A stretch of DNA of 64,000 nt from Chryseomicrobium aureum. Its GTDB lineage: Bacteria > Bacillota > Bacilli > Bacillales_A > Planococcaceae. Under the pieces are notes generated by a model, which worked only from the letters and a program-made list of their open reading frames with translations, was not told where the DNA came from and did no database searches. Both the position numbers and the translations under genes were made by a program. Shown here one piece after another: positions 35,031 through 44,334 of this stretch (position 1 is the first letter of the stretch; each line of letters begins with the position of its first letter). The stretch covers positions 434,001-498,000 of the forward strand of contig NZ_JAFBFG010000001.1 in the NCBI RefSeq assembly GCF_016909155.1, in the 5' to 3' direction.

Positions 35031-37090
35031 CCCAATTCTTGTATGAACATTTTAATAATCGAGAACTCAGTTGGCTTGCCTTCAACGAGCGTGTGTTAGA
35101 AGAAGCGGAGGATCCAAAAAACCCTCTATTCGAGCGGTTAAAATTTCTTGCTATCTTCAGTTCAAATTTAGATGAATTTTTTATGGTACGCGTAGCAGGA
35201 TTACAGGATCAAGTGCGTGTTGGCTTCACAAATAAAGAAGCAAAGTCTGGTCTTACACCTCAAGAACAACTGGACGCAATTGCGAAAAAGACGCAACTTC
35301 TCGTAGCAAGACAGATGAAAGTGTACCGTGAACTGATGGAGACTGAACTTCCAAAAGAAGGGCTTCATTTAGTCAGCTATAGTAAGCTAAGCTCAGAGCA
35401 AAAAAGAGTAGTGGACTTACAGTTTGATGAAGAAATTTACCCGGTTATCACACCAGTAGCTGTAGATGCCTACCGACCTTTTCCTATACTACTAAGTAAA
35501 ACGATGAATATTTTAGCGATGATTGAAGATGGGGATGAAGAAGACGCATTGAAAATTGCGATTGTTCAAGTGCCCTCTGTTTTAAAGCGTTTTATTGTAG
35601 TGGAAACACAAAAAGATAATCACACAATCGTCTTATTAGAAGATGTCATCATCGGAAACTTATCAAAACTGTTCACTGGCTACACAGTGAAACATGCAAA
35701 TCCGTTCCGTATTACTAGGAATGCCGATTTAACGATACACGAAGAAGGAGCTCGAGACCTTCTGATTGAAATTGAAAAAGAATTAAAGAAACGGAAATGG
35801 GGAGCAGTTAGCCGTCTTGAAGTAAAAGTAAGTGAAATCAAGCAAAAAGTACTGCATTATTTATTGGATGAGCTGGAAATAACTGAAGGTGATGTGTATA
35901 AAATAGATGGACCTCTTGATGTCACATTCTTATTTTCATTTACAAACTATTTTGAACAGAGCTACCCTGCGCTTAGTTATCCCGTCTTTATGCCACAACA
36001 ACCACAAGATCTTCGCCGGGAAGAAGATGTATTTGTCAAAGCGCAAAGTCAAGATCTATTCTTTTTTCACCCGTATGAATCATTCCAATCCATTGTCGAT
36101 TTCATTGAAAAAGCAGCAGATGATCCATATGTGCTCGCGATAAAACAAACGCTGTATCGTGTCAGTGGGAACTCACCAATTATTAAAGCTTTAAAACGCG
36201 CTGCAGAAAATGGGAAACAAGTGACAGTGCTTGTTGAGTTAAAAGCTCGGTTTGATGAAGAAAATAATGTGATTTGGGCAAAAGAGCTTGAAAAAGCAGG
36301 TTGCCTTGTTATTTATGGTATGCATAATTTAAAAACACACTCAAAAATCACTTTGATCATTCGTCAAAAACAAGGAAAGATTGAGCAATTCGTTCATCTA
36401 GGAACTGGAAACTATAATGATCAGACGGCAAAAATATACACTGATATGAGTATTATTACGACAAATAAAAAGATAGGGGCCGATGCTACAAAGTTTTTTA
36501 ATTATTTGAGTGGCTATATGGATAGACCGGATTACCAGAAACTAGTCGTCTCGCCATTTGAAATCAAAGATCGTTTTGTGGAATTGATCGATGAAGAAAT
36601 TGAGTTTCAAAAAACATTTGGAAATGGACATATTAAGCTCAAAATGAATTCTCTAACGGACAAAGATCTTATTGAAAAGTTGTATGTTGCGTCACAAGCT
36701 GGAGTAAAAATTGACCTTGTAGTGAGAGGGATTTGCTGTTTACGCCCTGGAATTAAGGGAATTAGTGACACGATTACAGTTACAAGTATTGTAGGAAGAT
36801 TTTTGGAGCATTCCCGCATTTATTACTTCCATCGAAACGGTGCATCGAAGTTGTTTTTATCTTCTGCTGATATGATGACGCGTAACATGATCAAACGAGT
36901 AGAAATCCTTTTCCCCATTTTGTCACCGTCCATAAAGAAGAGAATTCTCTCGATAGTAGACATCGAGTTAAAAGACACAGTAAAAGCTAGAATTCAAAAC
37001 GCAGAAGGTGTTTACACTTATAAAAAGTCTGATGAAGTCATTCATGCTCAAAATTACTTTATGAATGAAGCAAAGAGAAAACATGAATAA
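35027..37090 (+). CDS. ppk: Polyphosphate kinase Ppk1
   Basis: The 687-residue enzyme reversibly moves the gamma phosphate of ATP onto polyphosphate. N-terminal NRELSWLAFNERVLEEA and NLDEFFMVRVAG are family hallmarks. The phospholipase-D-like catalytic half has the phosphohistidine motif THSKITLI and HLGTGNYN. Its start overlaps the ppx stop by 4 bp. Confidence 0.96.
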   Translation: MTQFLYEHFNNRELSWLAFNERVLEEAEDPKNPLFERLKFLAIFSSNLDEFFMVRVAGLQDQVRVGFTNKEAKSGLTPQEQLDAIAKKTQLLVARQMKVYRELMETELPKEGLHLVSYSKLSSEQKRVVDLQFDEEIYPVITPVAVDAYRPFPILLSKTMNILAMIEDGDEEDALKIAIVQVPSVLKRFIVVETQKDNHTIVLLEDVIIGNLSKLFTGYTVKHANPFRITRNADLTIHEEGARDLLIEIEKELKKRKWGAVSRLEVKVSEIKQKVLHYLLDELEITEGDVYKIDGPLDVTFLFSFTNYFEQSYPALSYPVFMPQQPQDLRREEDVFVKAQSQDLFFFHPYESFQSIVDFIEKAADDPYVLAIKQTLYRVSGNSPIIKALKRAAENGKQVTVLVELKARFDEENNVIWAKELEKAGCLVIYGMHNLKTHSKITLIIRQKQGKIEQFVHLGTGNYNDQTAKIYTDMSIITTNKKIGADATKFFNYLSGYMDRPDYQKLVVSPFEIKDRFVELIDEEIEFQKTFGNGHIKLKMNSLTDKDLIEKLYVASQAGVKIDLVVRGICCLRPGIKGISDTITVTSIVGRFLEHSRIYYFHRNGASKLFLSSADMMTRNMIKRVEILFPILSPSIKKRILSIVDIELKDTVKARIQNAEGVYTYKKSDEVIHAQNYFMNEAKRKHE

Positions 37091-37101
37091 TTGATACAGG
37101 G

Positions 37102-37132
37102 GTCTGCTGATAACTCAGCAGACTAGTTTATT
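37102..37132 (+). terminator. Terminator after ppk
   Basis: GTCTGCTG (37102-37109) pairs with CAGCAGAC (37116-37123), with a short T-rich tail (TAGTTTATT). Confidence 0.65.
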
Positions 37133-37158
37133 GATAAATATTTCGATATACAAATAGT

Positions 37159-37187
37159 TTGAAAAGCTAACTACTTTAGTGTACGAT
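37159..37187 (+). promoter_or_regulatory. Sigma-A promoter of the DHA2 exporter gene
   Basis: TTGAAA (37159-37164) and TACGAT (37182-37187) are separated by 17 bp, 33 bp before the start codon. Confidence 0.6.
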
Positions 37188-37220
37188 GGACAGATGGAAT
37201 TTTAGAAAGAAGGAACCCCT

Positions 37221-38681
37221 ATGAAAAAACCTCCGTACGGAATGATTGCCATCTTATTCATTGGAGCATTTGTTGCTTTTTTGAATAATACACTTCTTAA
37301 TGTCGCGCTTCCGACAATCATGATTGAATTTGATGTTACTCCGTCCCAAGTCCAGTGGTTGACGACAGGATATATGCTCGTGAATGGGATTTTGATTCCT
37401 GCGTCTGCATATTTCATACAAAAATTTAAAAATAAAACGCTATTCATTACAGCGATGAGCTTGTTTTCATTGGGTACATTAATTGCGTGGATTGCACCTG
37501 GATTTTGGATCCTAGTTGCAAGTCGAATGATTCAAGCCTGTGGGTCAGCAATCATGATGCCTCTTTTAATGAATGTCATGTTGATTGCATTTCCGATTGA
37601 ACGCAGAGGGACAGCGATGGGTATATTTGGTCTTGTAATGATTATGGCACCTGCAATTGGCCCGACACTATCTGGATTTATAGTTGAAAACTACAGTTGG
37701 CGTGTATTGTTTGCAGTAATATTACCATTTGCTTTGATTCCATTAGTACTTGCCATCTTTAAATTGAAGAACATAACCCCTCAGCGTGAAGTGACACTTG
37801 ATAAATTTTCTCTTGTATTATCGAGTGTTGGGTTTGGAGGGTTATTATATGGATTTAGTGTAGCTGGAGATGAAGGGTGGACGTCGTGGATCGTAGTAGC
37901 AACATTAGGTTTAGGAACAATCGGACTCGTTTGGTTTATTCTTCGACAACTTCGATTGCCTGAGCCTTTATTGGAATTTAGAATTTATAAATATCCAATG
38001 TTTGCTCTAGCATCCGCAATATCCATCGTCTTATCAGCAGCGATGTTCTCTGGAATGATTTTAACCCCCCTTTACGTGCAGACGATACGAGGATTCAGTC
38101 CTTTAGATTCTGGTTTGTTGATGTTGCCCGGTGCACTAGTTATGGCAGTGATGTCCCCTATTACGGGTCGCCTTTTTGATGCATTCGGCGCTAAGTGGTT
38201 AGCAATCAGTGGTCTTTCGATCTCAGCTATCACCACCTTTGCTTTAAGTGGACTGACACTAGATACTAGTTATGCATCTATTATGTTTCTTTATACAATG
38301 CGGATGTTTGGGTTTTCCATGATTATGATGCCGGTTATGACAAACGGACTGAATCAACTCGACGCTGTTTTATATCCACATGGTACAGCGATGAACAATA
38401 CACTGCAGCAAGTATCAGGAGCAATAGGGTCGGCCATCTTCTTAACCATCATGAACGCTCGTATGTCTAAGTGGATTTCAAATGAAATTGCGATACAACG
38501 ACAGAGTGGGGAATTTCCAGTTGATGAGGGTGCTCAACAAGCTGTTATGGAAGAACTGACCCGGGTGGGGATGCTTGAAGGAATTACATTTTCATTTTTT
38601 ATTGCAGCGATTGTAACTATTGTCGCATTAGTCTTATCATTCTTTATAAAAAGAGTAGTACCAAAGCGCGAGGCTATATAA
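37221..38681 (+). CDS. Drug:H+ antiporter of the DHA2 family (EmrB/LmrB-like MFS)
   Basis: The 486-residue protein has about 14 membrane segments. Segment one contains FLNNTLLNVALPTI and the fourth segment region RMIQACGSAIMMPL, both typical of the DHA2 multidrug group; the closest B. subtilis relative by pattern is LmrB. It is transcribed alone from its own promoter with no adjacent regulator, so the substrates cannot be predicted. Confidence 0.88.
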   Translation: MKKPPYGMIAILFIGAFVAFLNNTLLNVALPTIMIEFDVTPSQVQWLTTGYMLVNGILIPASAYFIQKFKNKTLFITAMSLFSLGTLIAWIAPGFWILVASRMIQACGSAIMMPLLMNVMLIAFPIERRGTAMGIFGLVMIMAPAIGPTLSGFIVENYSWRVLFAVILPFALIPLVLAIFKLKNITPQREVTLDKFSLVLSSVGFGGLLYGFSVAGDEGWTSWIVVATLGLGTIGLVWFILRQLRLPEPLLEFRIYKYPMFALASAISIVLSAAMFSGMILTPLYVQTIRGFSPLDSGLLMLPGALVMAVMSPITGRLFDAFGAKWLAISGLSISAITTFALSGLTLDTSYASIMFLYTMRMFGFSMIMMPVMTNGLNQLDAVLYPHGTAMNNTLQQVSGAIGSAIFLTIMNARMSKWISNEIAIQRQSGEFPVDEGAQQAVMEELTRVGMLEGITFSFFIAAIVTIVALVLSFFIKRVVPKREAI

Positions 38682-38699
38682 AACCTCGTGCTTTTATTT
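38666..38699 (+). terminator. Terminator overlapping the end of the exporter gene
   Basis: GCGCGAGG (38666-38673) and CCTCGTGC (38684-38691) pair with one G-T and lead into TTTTATTTA. The stem includes the last codons of the gene. Confidence 0.75.
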
Positions 38700-38863
38700 A
38701 TGTATACTGATATATTCATTAAATTTTCTAATAAAAAAGAAAAATTTATGTAGACGAATGAAAAAGCATCTATTACAATGAAGTTGTTCAAACAAGTAAG
38801 ACAGTTTTGAATCGTATGAATAGATAAACAATTTAACTGTCAAAATTAGATGGGGGTCATGAA

Positions 38864-40039
38864 ATGAAAAAATCGAAATTTGCTTCCTTGTTCTTAGCTT
38901 CAACGATGGTACTTGCAACACTGGCAGCCTGTGGTGACTCAGAAGGCGGCTCGTCAGGTGATGGCGATACGATTAAAATTGGAGCAAACCTTGAGTTGTC
39001 AGGTCCTGTAGCTTCTTATGGATCTTCAGAACTTGAAGGGATTGAAATGGCAATTGAAGAAATCAATGCCGATGGCGGAATCGACGGAAAAGAAATTGAA
39101 CTTACGAAGGTAGATAATAAATCAGATGCAGCTGAGGCAACAAACGCTGCAATTAAGTTGACTGATCAAGATAATGTACTAGCAATCATTGGTGCTGCAA
39201 CTTCAGGTAATACTGTTGCTCAAGTACAAGTGGCTGCTGACTCTGAAACACCACTTATTACACCATCTGGTACTAGCCCAACAGTTACTGTAGCTGAAGA
39301 TGGCTCCGTGAATGAATATGCTTTCCGTACATCATTCATTGATCCTTTCCAAGGAACAGTAGCAGCAAACTTTGCAGCGAATGAACTTGGCGTTAAAACG
39401 GCAGCTGTATATGCAGATAACTCTTCTGACTATGCTAAAGGTCTAGCGGCATCATTCATTGAAGATTTTGAAGCAGCTGGTGGTACGATCGTTGCACAAG
39501 AATCGTATGTAGCAAAAGATACAGACTTCCGCTCAACATTAACTCGCCTAGCTTCAGCAGATGCTGAATTCGTATTTATCCCAGGGTATTACGAAGAAGT
39601 AGGTCTAATTGTTAAACAAGCACGTGAACTTGGCATCGATGTACCATTGATGGGTGCTGATGGTTGGGATTCTCCAACAATCGTTGAACTTGCTGGTGCA
39701 GAAGCACTGAACAATACGTTCATCATCAATCACTACTCTGCTGAAGATCCAGATGGAAAAGCAAAAGAATTCGCAGATAAATTCGAAGAGAAATATGGAA
39801 AGCTTCCAAACTCATTTAACGCTCTTGGGTATGACACTGTGTATCTATTAAAGGATGCAATTGAGCGTGCAGGTGAACTTGATGGAGAGAAAATTAAAGA
39901 TGCACTTGCTTCTACTGAAGCTTTAGAGCTTGTAACAGGCGCTTACTCAGTTGACGAAAACCACCATCCAGTTAAATCAGCTACGATCTTAGAGTTCGTT
40001 GACGGAGTTCAAGTCTTTAATACGAAAGTTAACCCTTAA
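38864..40039 (+). CDS. livJ: Branched-chain amino acid ABC importer, substrate-binding lipoprotein
   Basis: The 391-residue lipoprotein (lipobox LAAC followed by a Gly/Ser/Asp linker) has the Leu/Ile/Val-binding type I fold: GANLELSGPVASYGSSELEGIEMAIEEIN and later GAATSGNTVAQ and GYDTVYLLKDA. GGGGG precedes the ATG. It leads a five-gene operon with two permeases and two ATPases, the classic liv set. Specificity for leucine, isoleucine and valine is inferred from family. Confidence 0.9.
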   Translation: MKKSKFASLFLASTMVLATLAACGDSEGGSSGDGDTIKIGANLELSGPVASYGSSELEGIEMAIEEINADGGIDGKEIELTKVDNKSDAAEATNAAIKLTDQDNVLAIIGAATSGNTVAQVQVAADSETPLITPSGTSPTVTVAEDGSVNEYAFRTSFIDPFQGTVAANFAANELGVKTAAVYADNSSDYAKGLAASFIEDFEAAGGTIVAQESYVAKDTDFRSTLTRLASADAEFVFIPGYYEEVGLIVKQARELGIDVPLMGADGWDSPTIVELAGAEALNNTFIINHYSAEDPDGKAKEFADKFEEKYGKLPNSFNALGYDTVYLLKDAIERAGELDGEKIKDALASTEALELVTGAYSVDENHHPVKSATILEFVDGVQVFNTKVNP

Positions 40040-40053
40040 GGGGTGCGTTATTA

Positions 40054-40082
40054 GGGGGGAGAACGATTTCCCTCCTTTTTCT
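40054..40082 (+). terminator. Intra-operon attenuating hairpin between livJ and livH
   Basis: GGGGGGA (40054-40060) pairs with TCCCTCC (40069-40075) and is followed by TTTTTCTTTT. It has the form of an intrinsic terminator, but transporter genes continue downstream. Partial read-through would give more binding protein than permease, a common arrangement. Confidence 0.75.
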
Positions 40083-40111
40083 TTTGGCTCAACATCAGAG
40101 GGGGTTATGCT

Positions 40112-40987
40112 ATGGAAATTATCCAGCAGATTTTAAATGGTATTTCCGTTGGTAGTATCTATGCACTAATTGCACTTGGATACACAATGGTATATGGAAT
40201 TATCAAATTAATTAACTTTGCACATGGTGACGTATTCATGTTAGGTGCGTTTATCGGTTTTTATGCAATTACTGTCTTTCAATTAAACTTCTTTGTCGCA
40301 TTGATTTTTTCAATGGCTGTTACGGCATTGATCGGAGTATTGATCGAGCGTATTGCTTACAAACGTTTGCGTAATGCAACTCGTATCGCTGCACTTATTA
40401 CAGCAATTGGGGTATCACTATTAATCGAGTATGGATTTATTTATATTCGAGGAGCGCAACCTGAAGCCTATCCAGATGTTTTTGGTCGCCAGTCGATTTC
40501 AGTTTTTGGGGCAACAATCGATGTAAAAGCACTGCTGATTCTGTCGGTTTCTGTAGTGCTTATGATGCTTCTTCAGTTTATTGTTCATAAAACAAAGACA
40601 GGAAAAGCAATGCGTGCAGTCTCTCACGACACGGAAGCCGCGAAATTAATGGGAATCAATGTTGACAATACCATTTCAGCAACTTTCGCAATCGGCTCTG
40701 CGCTTGCAGGAGCTGCAGGTGTTATCTTCGGTTTGTATTATACAAAAATCGATCCTTTAATGGGTGTGATTCCAGGACTTAAAGCTTTCGTAGCGGCTGT
40801 TCTAGGTGGTATTGGAATTATTCCTGGGGCGATGGTCGGTGGATTAATATTAGGTTTAGTCGAAACATTTGTAAGTGCCATCGGGCTTTCATTGTGGCGA
40901 GATGCAGCTGCTTTTATTATTCTAATTTTAATTTTAATTTTCCGCCCATCAGGGATCTTCGGAAAAAATTCAAGAGAGAAAGTGTAG
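40112..40987 (+). CDS. livH: Branched-chain amino acid ABC permease LivH
   Basis: The 291-residue permease has eight or so membrane segments and the family pattern GSIYALIALGYTMVYGIIKLINFAHGD at its N-terminus (first half of which lies in the first membrane segment). AVSHDTEAAKLMGINVD is the loop that contacts the ATPases. GAGGGGG lies before the ATG. It follows the attenuator and precedes livM by 9 bp. Confidence 0.92.
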   Translation: MEIIQQILNGISVGSIYALIALGYTMVYGIIKLINFAHGDVFMLGAFIGFYAITVFQLNFFVALIFSMAVTALIGVLIERIAYKRLRNATRIAALITAIGVSLLIEYGFIYIRGAQPEAYPDVFGRQSISVFGATIDVKALLILSVSVVLMMLLQFIVHKTKTGKAMRAVSHDTEAAKLMGINVDNTISATFAIGSALAGAAGVIFGLYYTKIDPLMGVIPGLKAFVAAVLGGIGIIPGAMVGGLILGLVETFVSAIGLSLWRDAAAFIILILILIFRPSGIFGKNSREKV

Positions 40988-40996
40988 GTGGACAAA

Positions 40997-41959
40997 ATGA
41001 AAAAACATTCACGTGCGTTTTGGCCACTACTAATTGGAGCTCTTGTCTTTTACGGTATTGTTCAAGGTCTCATCATGGCTGGCATGTTAAATACGTATTA
41101 TACAAACACATTGATTTTCATTTCGATTAATATCATTCTTGCTGTAAGTTTGCATCTTGTTATTGGAATTACTGGCCAGTTCTCGATTGGCCACGCAGGT
41201 TTCATGGCAGTCGGTGCCTATTTATCAGCAATTGTGACGATGAAGTTTGATTTGCCTTTTATAGTGGCGATTGTTGTCGGAGGTCTAGTAGCAGCTCTTG
41301 CGGGTTTAATTGTAGGGATTCCAAGTCTTCGTTTACGCGGGGATTATCTTGCAATTGCAACGCTTGGATTCGCTGAAATTATTCGGATCATTTTCCTGAA
41401 TATCGATTATGTCGGCGGAGCAGCTGGAATGCAAGTGAGTAAAATGACAGACTGGACATACACATTCTTCTTTATGTTGATTACTATTTTAGTAATAGTA
41501 AACTTTACACGTTCACGTCATGGAATCGCTGCACTGTCTATTCGGGAAGATGAGATTGCTTCCGATGCGATGGGAATCAATACGACGTACTATAAAGTAG
41601 CTGCATTTGTTATCGGGTCGTTCTTTGCAGGAGTTGCTGGAGCATTGTTCGCACATAACTTCTACATCGTATTGCCTTCACAATTCGGGTTCTTAAAGTC
41701 TGTAGATATTTTGATTTTAGTAGTACTAGGTGGGCTTGGTAGTTTATCAGGCGCAATCATCTCGGCCATCTTCTTAACACTTGTTTCAACATTCCTTCAA
41801 GGGTACCCAGAAACACGTATGATCATTTATAGTTTGGTACTGATAATTGTCATGCTATACCGCCCACAAGGATTGATGGGCACTAAAGAAATCACGGATT
41901 ATTTCCGGGGCTGGACATCAAAAGGAGGGAAAGGCAATGGAAAAGACACCACTACTTGA
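40997..41959 (+). CDS. livM: Branched-chain amino acid ABC permease LivM
   Basis: The second permease, 320 residues, shows GQFSIGHAGFMAVGAYLSA and the ATPase-contact loop SIREDEIASDAMGIN. The ATG at 40997 is five bases after AGGTGG and is preferred to the GTG at 40988, which overlaps that ribosome site. It overlaps livG by 23 bp. Confidence 0.9.
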   Translation: MKKHSRAFWPLLIGALVFYGIVQGLIMAGMLNTYYTNTLIFISINIILAVSLHLVIGITGQFSIGHAGFMAVGAYLSAIVTMKFDLPFIVAIVVGGLVAALAGLIVGIPSLRLRGDYLAIATLGFAEIIRIIFLNIDYVGGAAGMQVSKMTDWTYTFFFMLITILVIVNFTRSRHGIAALSIREDEIASDAMGINTTYYKVAAFVIGSFFAGVAGALFAHNFYIVLPSQFGFLKSVDILILVVLGGLGSLSGAIISAIFLTLVSTFLQGYPETRMIIYSLVLIIVMLYRPQGLMGTKEITDYFRGWTSKGGKGNGKDTTT

Positions 41960-42716
41960 AGTCAAACAAGCGGGCATCCAATTTGGTGGACTAAAAGCCG
42001 TTCAAAATCTTAACATTTCCCTCTATCCAGGAGAACTAGTCGGTCTGATTGGACCCAATGGTGCGGGGAAGACGACAAGTTTTAACTTATTAACGGGTGT
42101 TTATGTTCCGACTGAGGGTGATGTGTTCTTCCAGGGCAAGCGCATCAACGGACTTGCCCCTTATAAAGTGACGCAGTCAGGAATCAGTCGCACATTCCAA
42201 AATATTCGCTTATTCCGAGATATGACGGTTTTAGACAATGTGAAAGTGGCATATCATGCACTCGCAAAGCATACGATGCTTGCATCCATTCTCCGTTTAC
42301 CATCCCATTTTGCTGGGGAACGTAAGATGGAGGAAGATGCGATTGAATTTCTAAAAATATTCCGTTTGGAAAAATACAAAGATGAGCTTGCGAAAAATCT
42401 ACCATATGGCCAGCAGCGCCGTTTGGAAATTGCACGTGCACTAGCTGCTAATCCAAAACTTTTACTTCTCGATGAGCCAGCAGCGGGAATGAACCCTCAA
42501 GAAACACACGACTTAATGGAACTCATCGCATTTATTCGTCAAAAGTTCGATTTAACAATTTTATTAATCGAGCATGATATGAATCTCGTAATGGGTGTCT
42601 GTGAACGCATTTATGTATTAGATCACGGTCAACTTCTAGCAGAAGGTCCGCCAGAAGTGATTCGTAACGATCCGAAAGTTATTGAAGCGTATTTGGGTGA
42701 GGAGGTAACAGAATGA
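41937..42716 (+). CDS. livG: Branched-chain amino acid ABC ATPase LivG
   Basis: The 259-residue ATPase has Walker A GPNGAGKTT, signature YGQQRRLEIA (the LivG variant of LSGGQ), Walker B LLLLDEPAAGMNP and the switch His in LIEHDM. It starts inside livM after AAAGGAGGG and overlaps livF by 4 bp. Confidence 0.94.
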   Translation: MEKTPLLEVKQAGIQFGGLKAVQNLNISLYPGELVGLIGPNGAGKTTSFNLLTGVYVPTEGDVFFQGKRINGLAPYKVTQSGISRTFQNIRLFRDMTVLDNVKVAYHALAKHTMLASILRLPSHFAGERKMEEDAIEFLKIFRLEKYKDELAKNLPYGQQRRLEIARALAANPKLLLLDEPAAGMNPQETHDLMELIAFIRQKFDLTILLIEHDMNLVMGVCERIYVLDHGQLLAEGPPEVIRNDPKVIEAYLGEEVTE

Positions 42717-43426
42717 CAATGCTCGAAGTGAAAAACATCGATGTGTACTATGGGAATATTCAAGCTTTGAAAGATGTCTCTGTTACAGTAAATGAAGGTG
42801 AAATTGTATCCCTTATCGGTGCAAACGGGGCAGGAAAGAGTACACTTTTAAAAACTTTATCTGGTCTACTGAAGCCTAAGAGTGGAGGAATCACTTTCCT
42901 TGGAAATTCGATTGCTGGTAAAGCGGCACAAGGAATTGTAAAATCCGGCATCTCACATGTTCCAGAAGGACGACGCGTATTTGCAAATTTGACTGTAGAA
43001 GAAAATCTTGAACTGGGCGCATTTCTTCGCAAAGATAAAAAAGCGATTGCGGAAGATATGAAAAAGGTATATGATACGTTTCCACGCCTTCTTGAACGGC
43101 GCAAACAGATGTCCGGGACCTTGTCTGGGGGAGAGCAACAGATGCTTGCTATGGGTCGCGCCATCATGGCGAAGCCAAAGTTACTACTATTGGATGAGCC
43201 TTCGATGGGACTTGCCCCTTTAATGGTAAAGACAATCTTTGAAGTCATTAAAGACATTAACGTTCAAGGAACGACTGTACTTTTAGTGGAACAAAATGCA
43301 CATATGGCTCTATCGATTGCACACCGAGGGTATGTAATAGAAACAGGTAAAGTTGTATTGTCTGGCTCTGCCCAGGAATTGCAGTCTTCCGAAGAAATTC
43401 GAAAAGCGTATCTTGGTGGCCATTAA
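42713..43426 (+). CDS. livF: Branched-chain amino acid ABC ATPase LivF
   Basis: The 237-residue ATPase has Walker A GANGAGKST, signature LSGGEQQMLAMGRA, Walker B LLLLDEPSMGLAP and LLVEQNAHMAL, where the switch residue is Gln rather than His as is normal for LivF. It is the last gene of the liv operon and is followed at once by a shared terminator. Confidence 0.94.
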   Translation: MTMLEVKNIDVYYGNIQALKDVSVTVNEGEIVSLIGANGAGKSTLLKTLSGLLKPKSGGITFLGNSIAGKAAQGIVKSGISHVPEGRRVFANLTVEENLELGAFLRKDKKAIAEDMKKVYDTFPRLLERRKQMSGTLSGGEQQMLAMGRAIMAKPKLLLLDEPSMGLAPLMVKTIFEVIKDINVQGTTVLLVEQNAHMALSIAHRGYVIETGKVVLSGSAQELQSSEEIRKAYLGGH

Positions 43427-43427
43427 A

Positions 43428-43466
43428 AAAATCGCTCACACATCATTGTGTGGGCGATTTTTTTTT
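43428..43466. terminator. Bidirectional terminator between livF and the membrane protein gene
   Basis: A 15-bp stem beginning AAAATCGCTCACACA closes over TCAT and is flanked by A and T runs, serving livF rightward and the convergent gene leftward. It overlaps the last codons of the leftward gene. Confidence 0.92.
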
Positions 43467-43820
43467 AAGTAAATATCGGATTCCTTCGATGATTACACCA
43501 AGAACTAATCCTAGAGCAGTAAAAATAAACAGGGAAAGCAAACCTGCGAGTTCTCCAAATTCACCTTGTGTAAATAAGAAGCTACGGAACATTTCAATAA
43601 ATCCGATAGCGAGACCTACTACGAAGACAATAAATCCGACTTTTAGACCTAAAAATGCAAGTGCACCCGAGAACAGACCTGCAGCTAGTCCATACGCAAT
43701 AATCGTTACGATATTGGAAGTTGCAAGTTCTTGATCTAAAATCACACCTACACCGAACAACAATAAAAAAAGAGTGATCGACATGACAATCACACCGAGT
43801 ATTTTATAATTGGCTGTCAT
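43443..43820 (-). CDS. Small integral membrane protein of unknown function
   Basis: I do not recognise the family. The 125-residue product is very hydrophobic, with four likely membrane segments (about residues 6-26, 36-56, 58-78 and 90-112) and a basic C-terminal tail (RYLLKKK). It stands alone between two rightward units; its promoter must lie in the short gap before the OsmC gene. Confidence 0.7.
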   Translation of the reverse strand: MTANYKILGVIVMSITLFLLLFGVGVILDQELATSNIVTIIAYGLAAGLFSGALAFLGLKVGFIVFVVGLAIGFIEMFRSFLFTQGEFGELAGLLSLFIFTALGLVLGVIIEGIRYLLKKKSPTQ

Positions 43821-43878
43821 TTCATTTCCCCACTTTCATATTTCAAGTATACTAGTAAAAAAGAAAGGATGTAAACGG

Positions 43879-44334
43879 ATGCGACATACTTTTCACCAAG
43901 CACTTCATTGGAATTCAAAACGCAATACAATAGGACAAGTGACGATTGCGAACTACACGCATGACTTTTCGATTCCAGCATCATTGGATGGTCCAGGACA
44001 AGGGACTAACCCAGACGAGCTTTTACTCAGCTCTGCAGCTGGATGCTATATCATGACACTCGGTGCGATGTTTGAGAGAAGTAACATCGAGGACGCTCAC
44101 ATTGAGTTAAAGTCCGAACTACTAGTTGAAGTCGATGCAGGTACATATAAAGTAAGTGAGCTTCACCATTACCCAACCATTTCTTACGTAAATCTTGAGA
44201 AGAGAAAACTCATCGAGCGCCTGGTTCACAAAGCTGATGAAAGATGCATGATCAGTAATGCTCTAAAAGGTAACGTTAAAATCACCATACACCCAACATT
44301 CAAGGAGGTAGCTCGTGAAGACAGTATTTTATAA
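43879..44334 (+). CDS. OsmC/Ohr-family peroxiredoxin
   Basis: The 151-residue protein keeps both redox cysteines of the OsmC fold, Cys56 (SSAAGCYIMT) and Cys123 (DERCMIS), used to reduce organic hydroperoxides with thiols. The N-terminal NPDELLLSSAAGC pattern fits the SACOL1771-like subgroup. The ATG at 43879 is preferred over longer starts that lack a ribosome site. The end overlaps the amidohydrolase gene by 20 bp. Confidence 0.87.
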   Translation: MRHTFHQALHWNSKRNTIGQVTIANYTHDFSIPASLDGPGQGTNPDELLLSSAAGCYIMTLGAMFERSNIEDAHIELKSELLVEVDAGTYKVSELHHYPTISYVNLEKRKLIERLVHKADERCMISNALKGNVKITIHPTFKEVAREDSIL

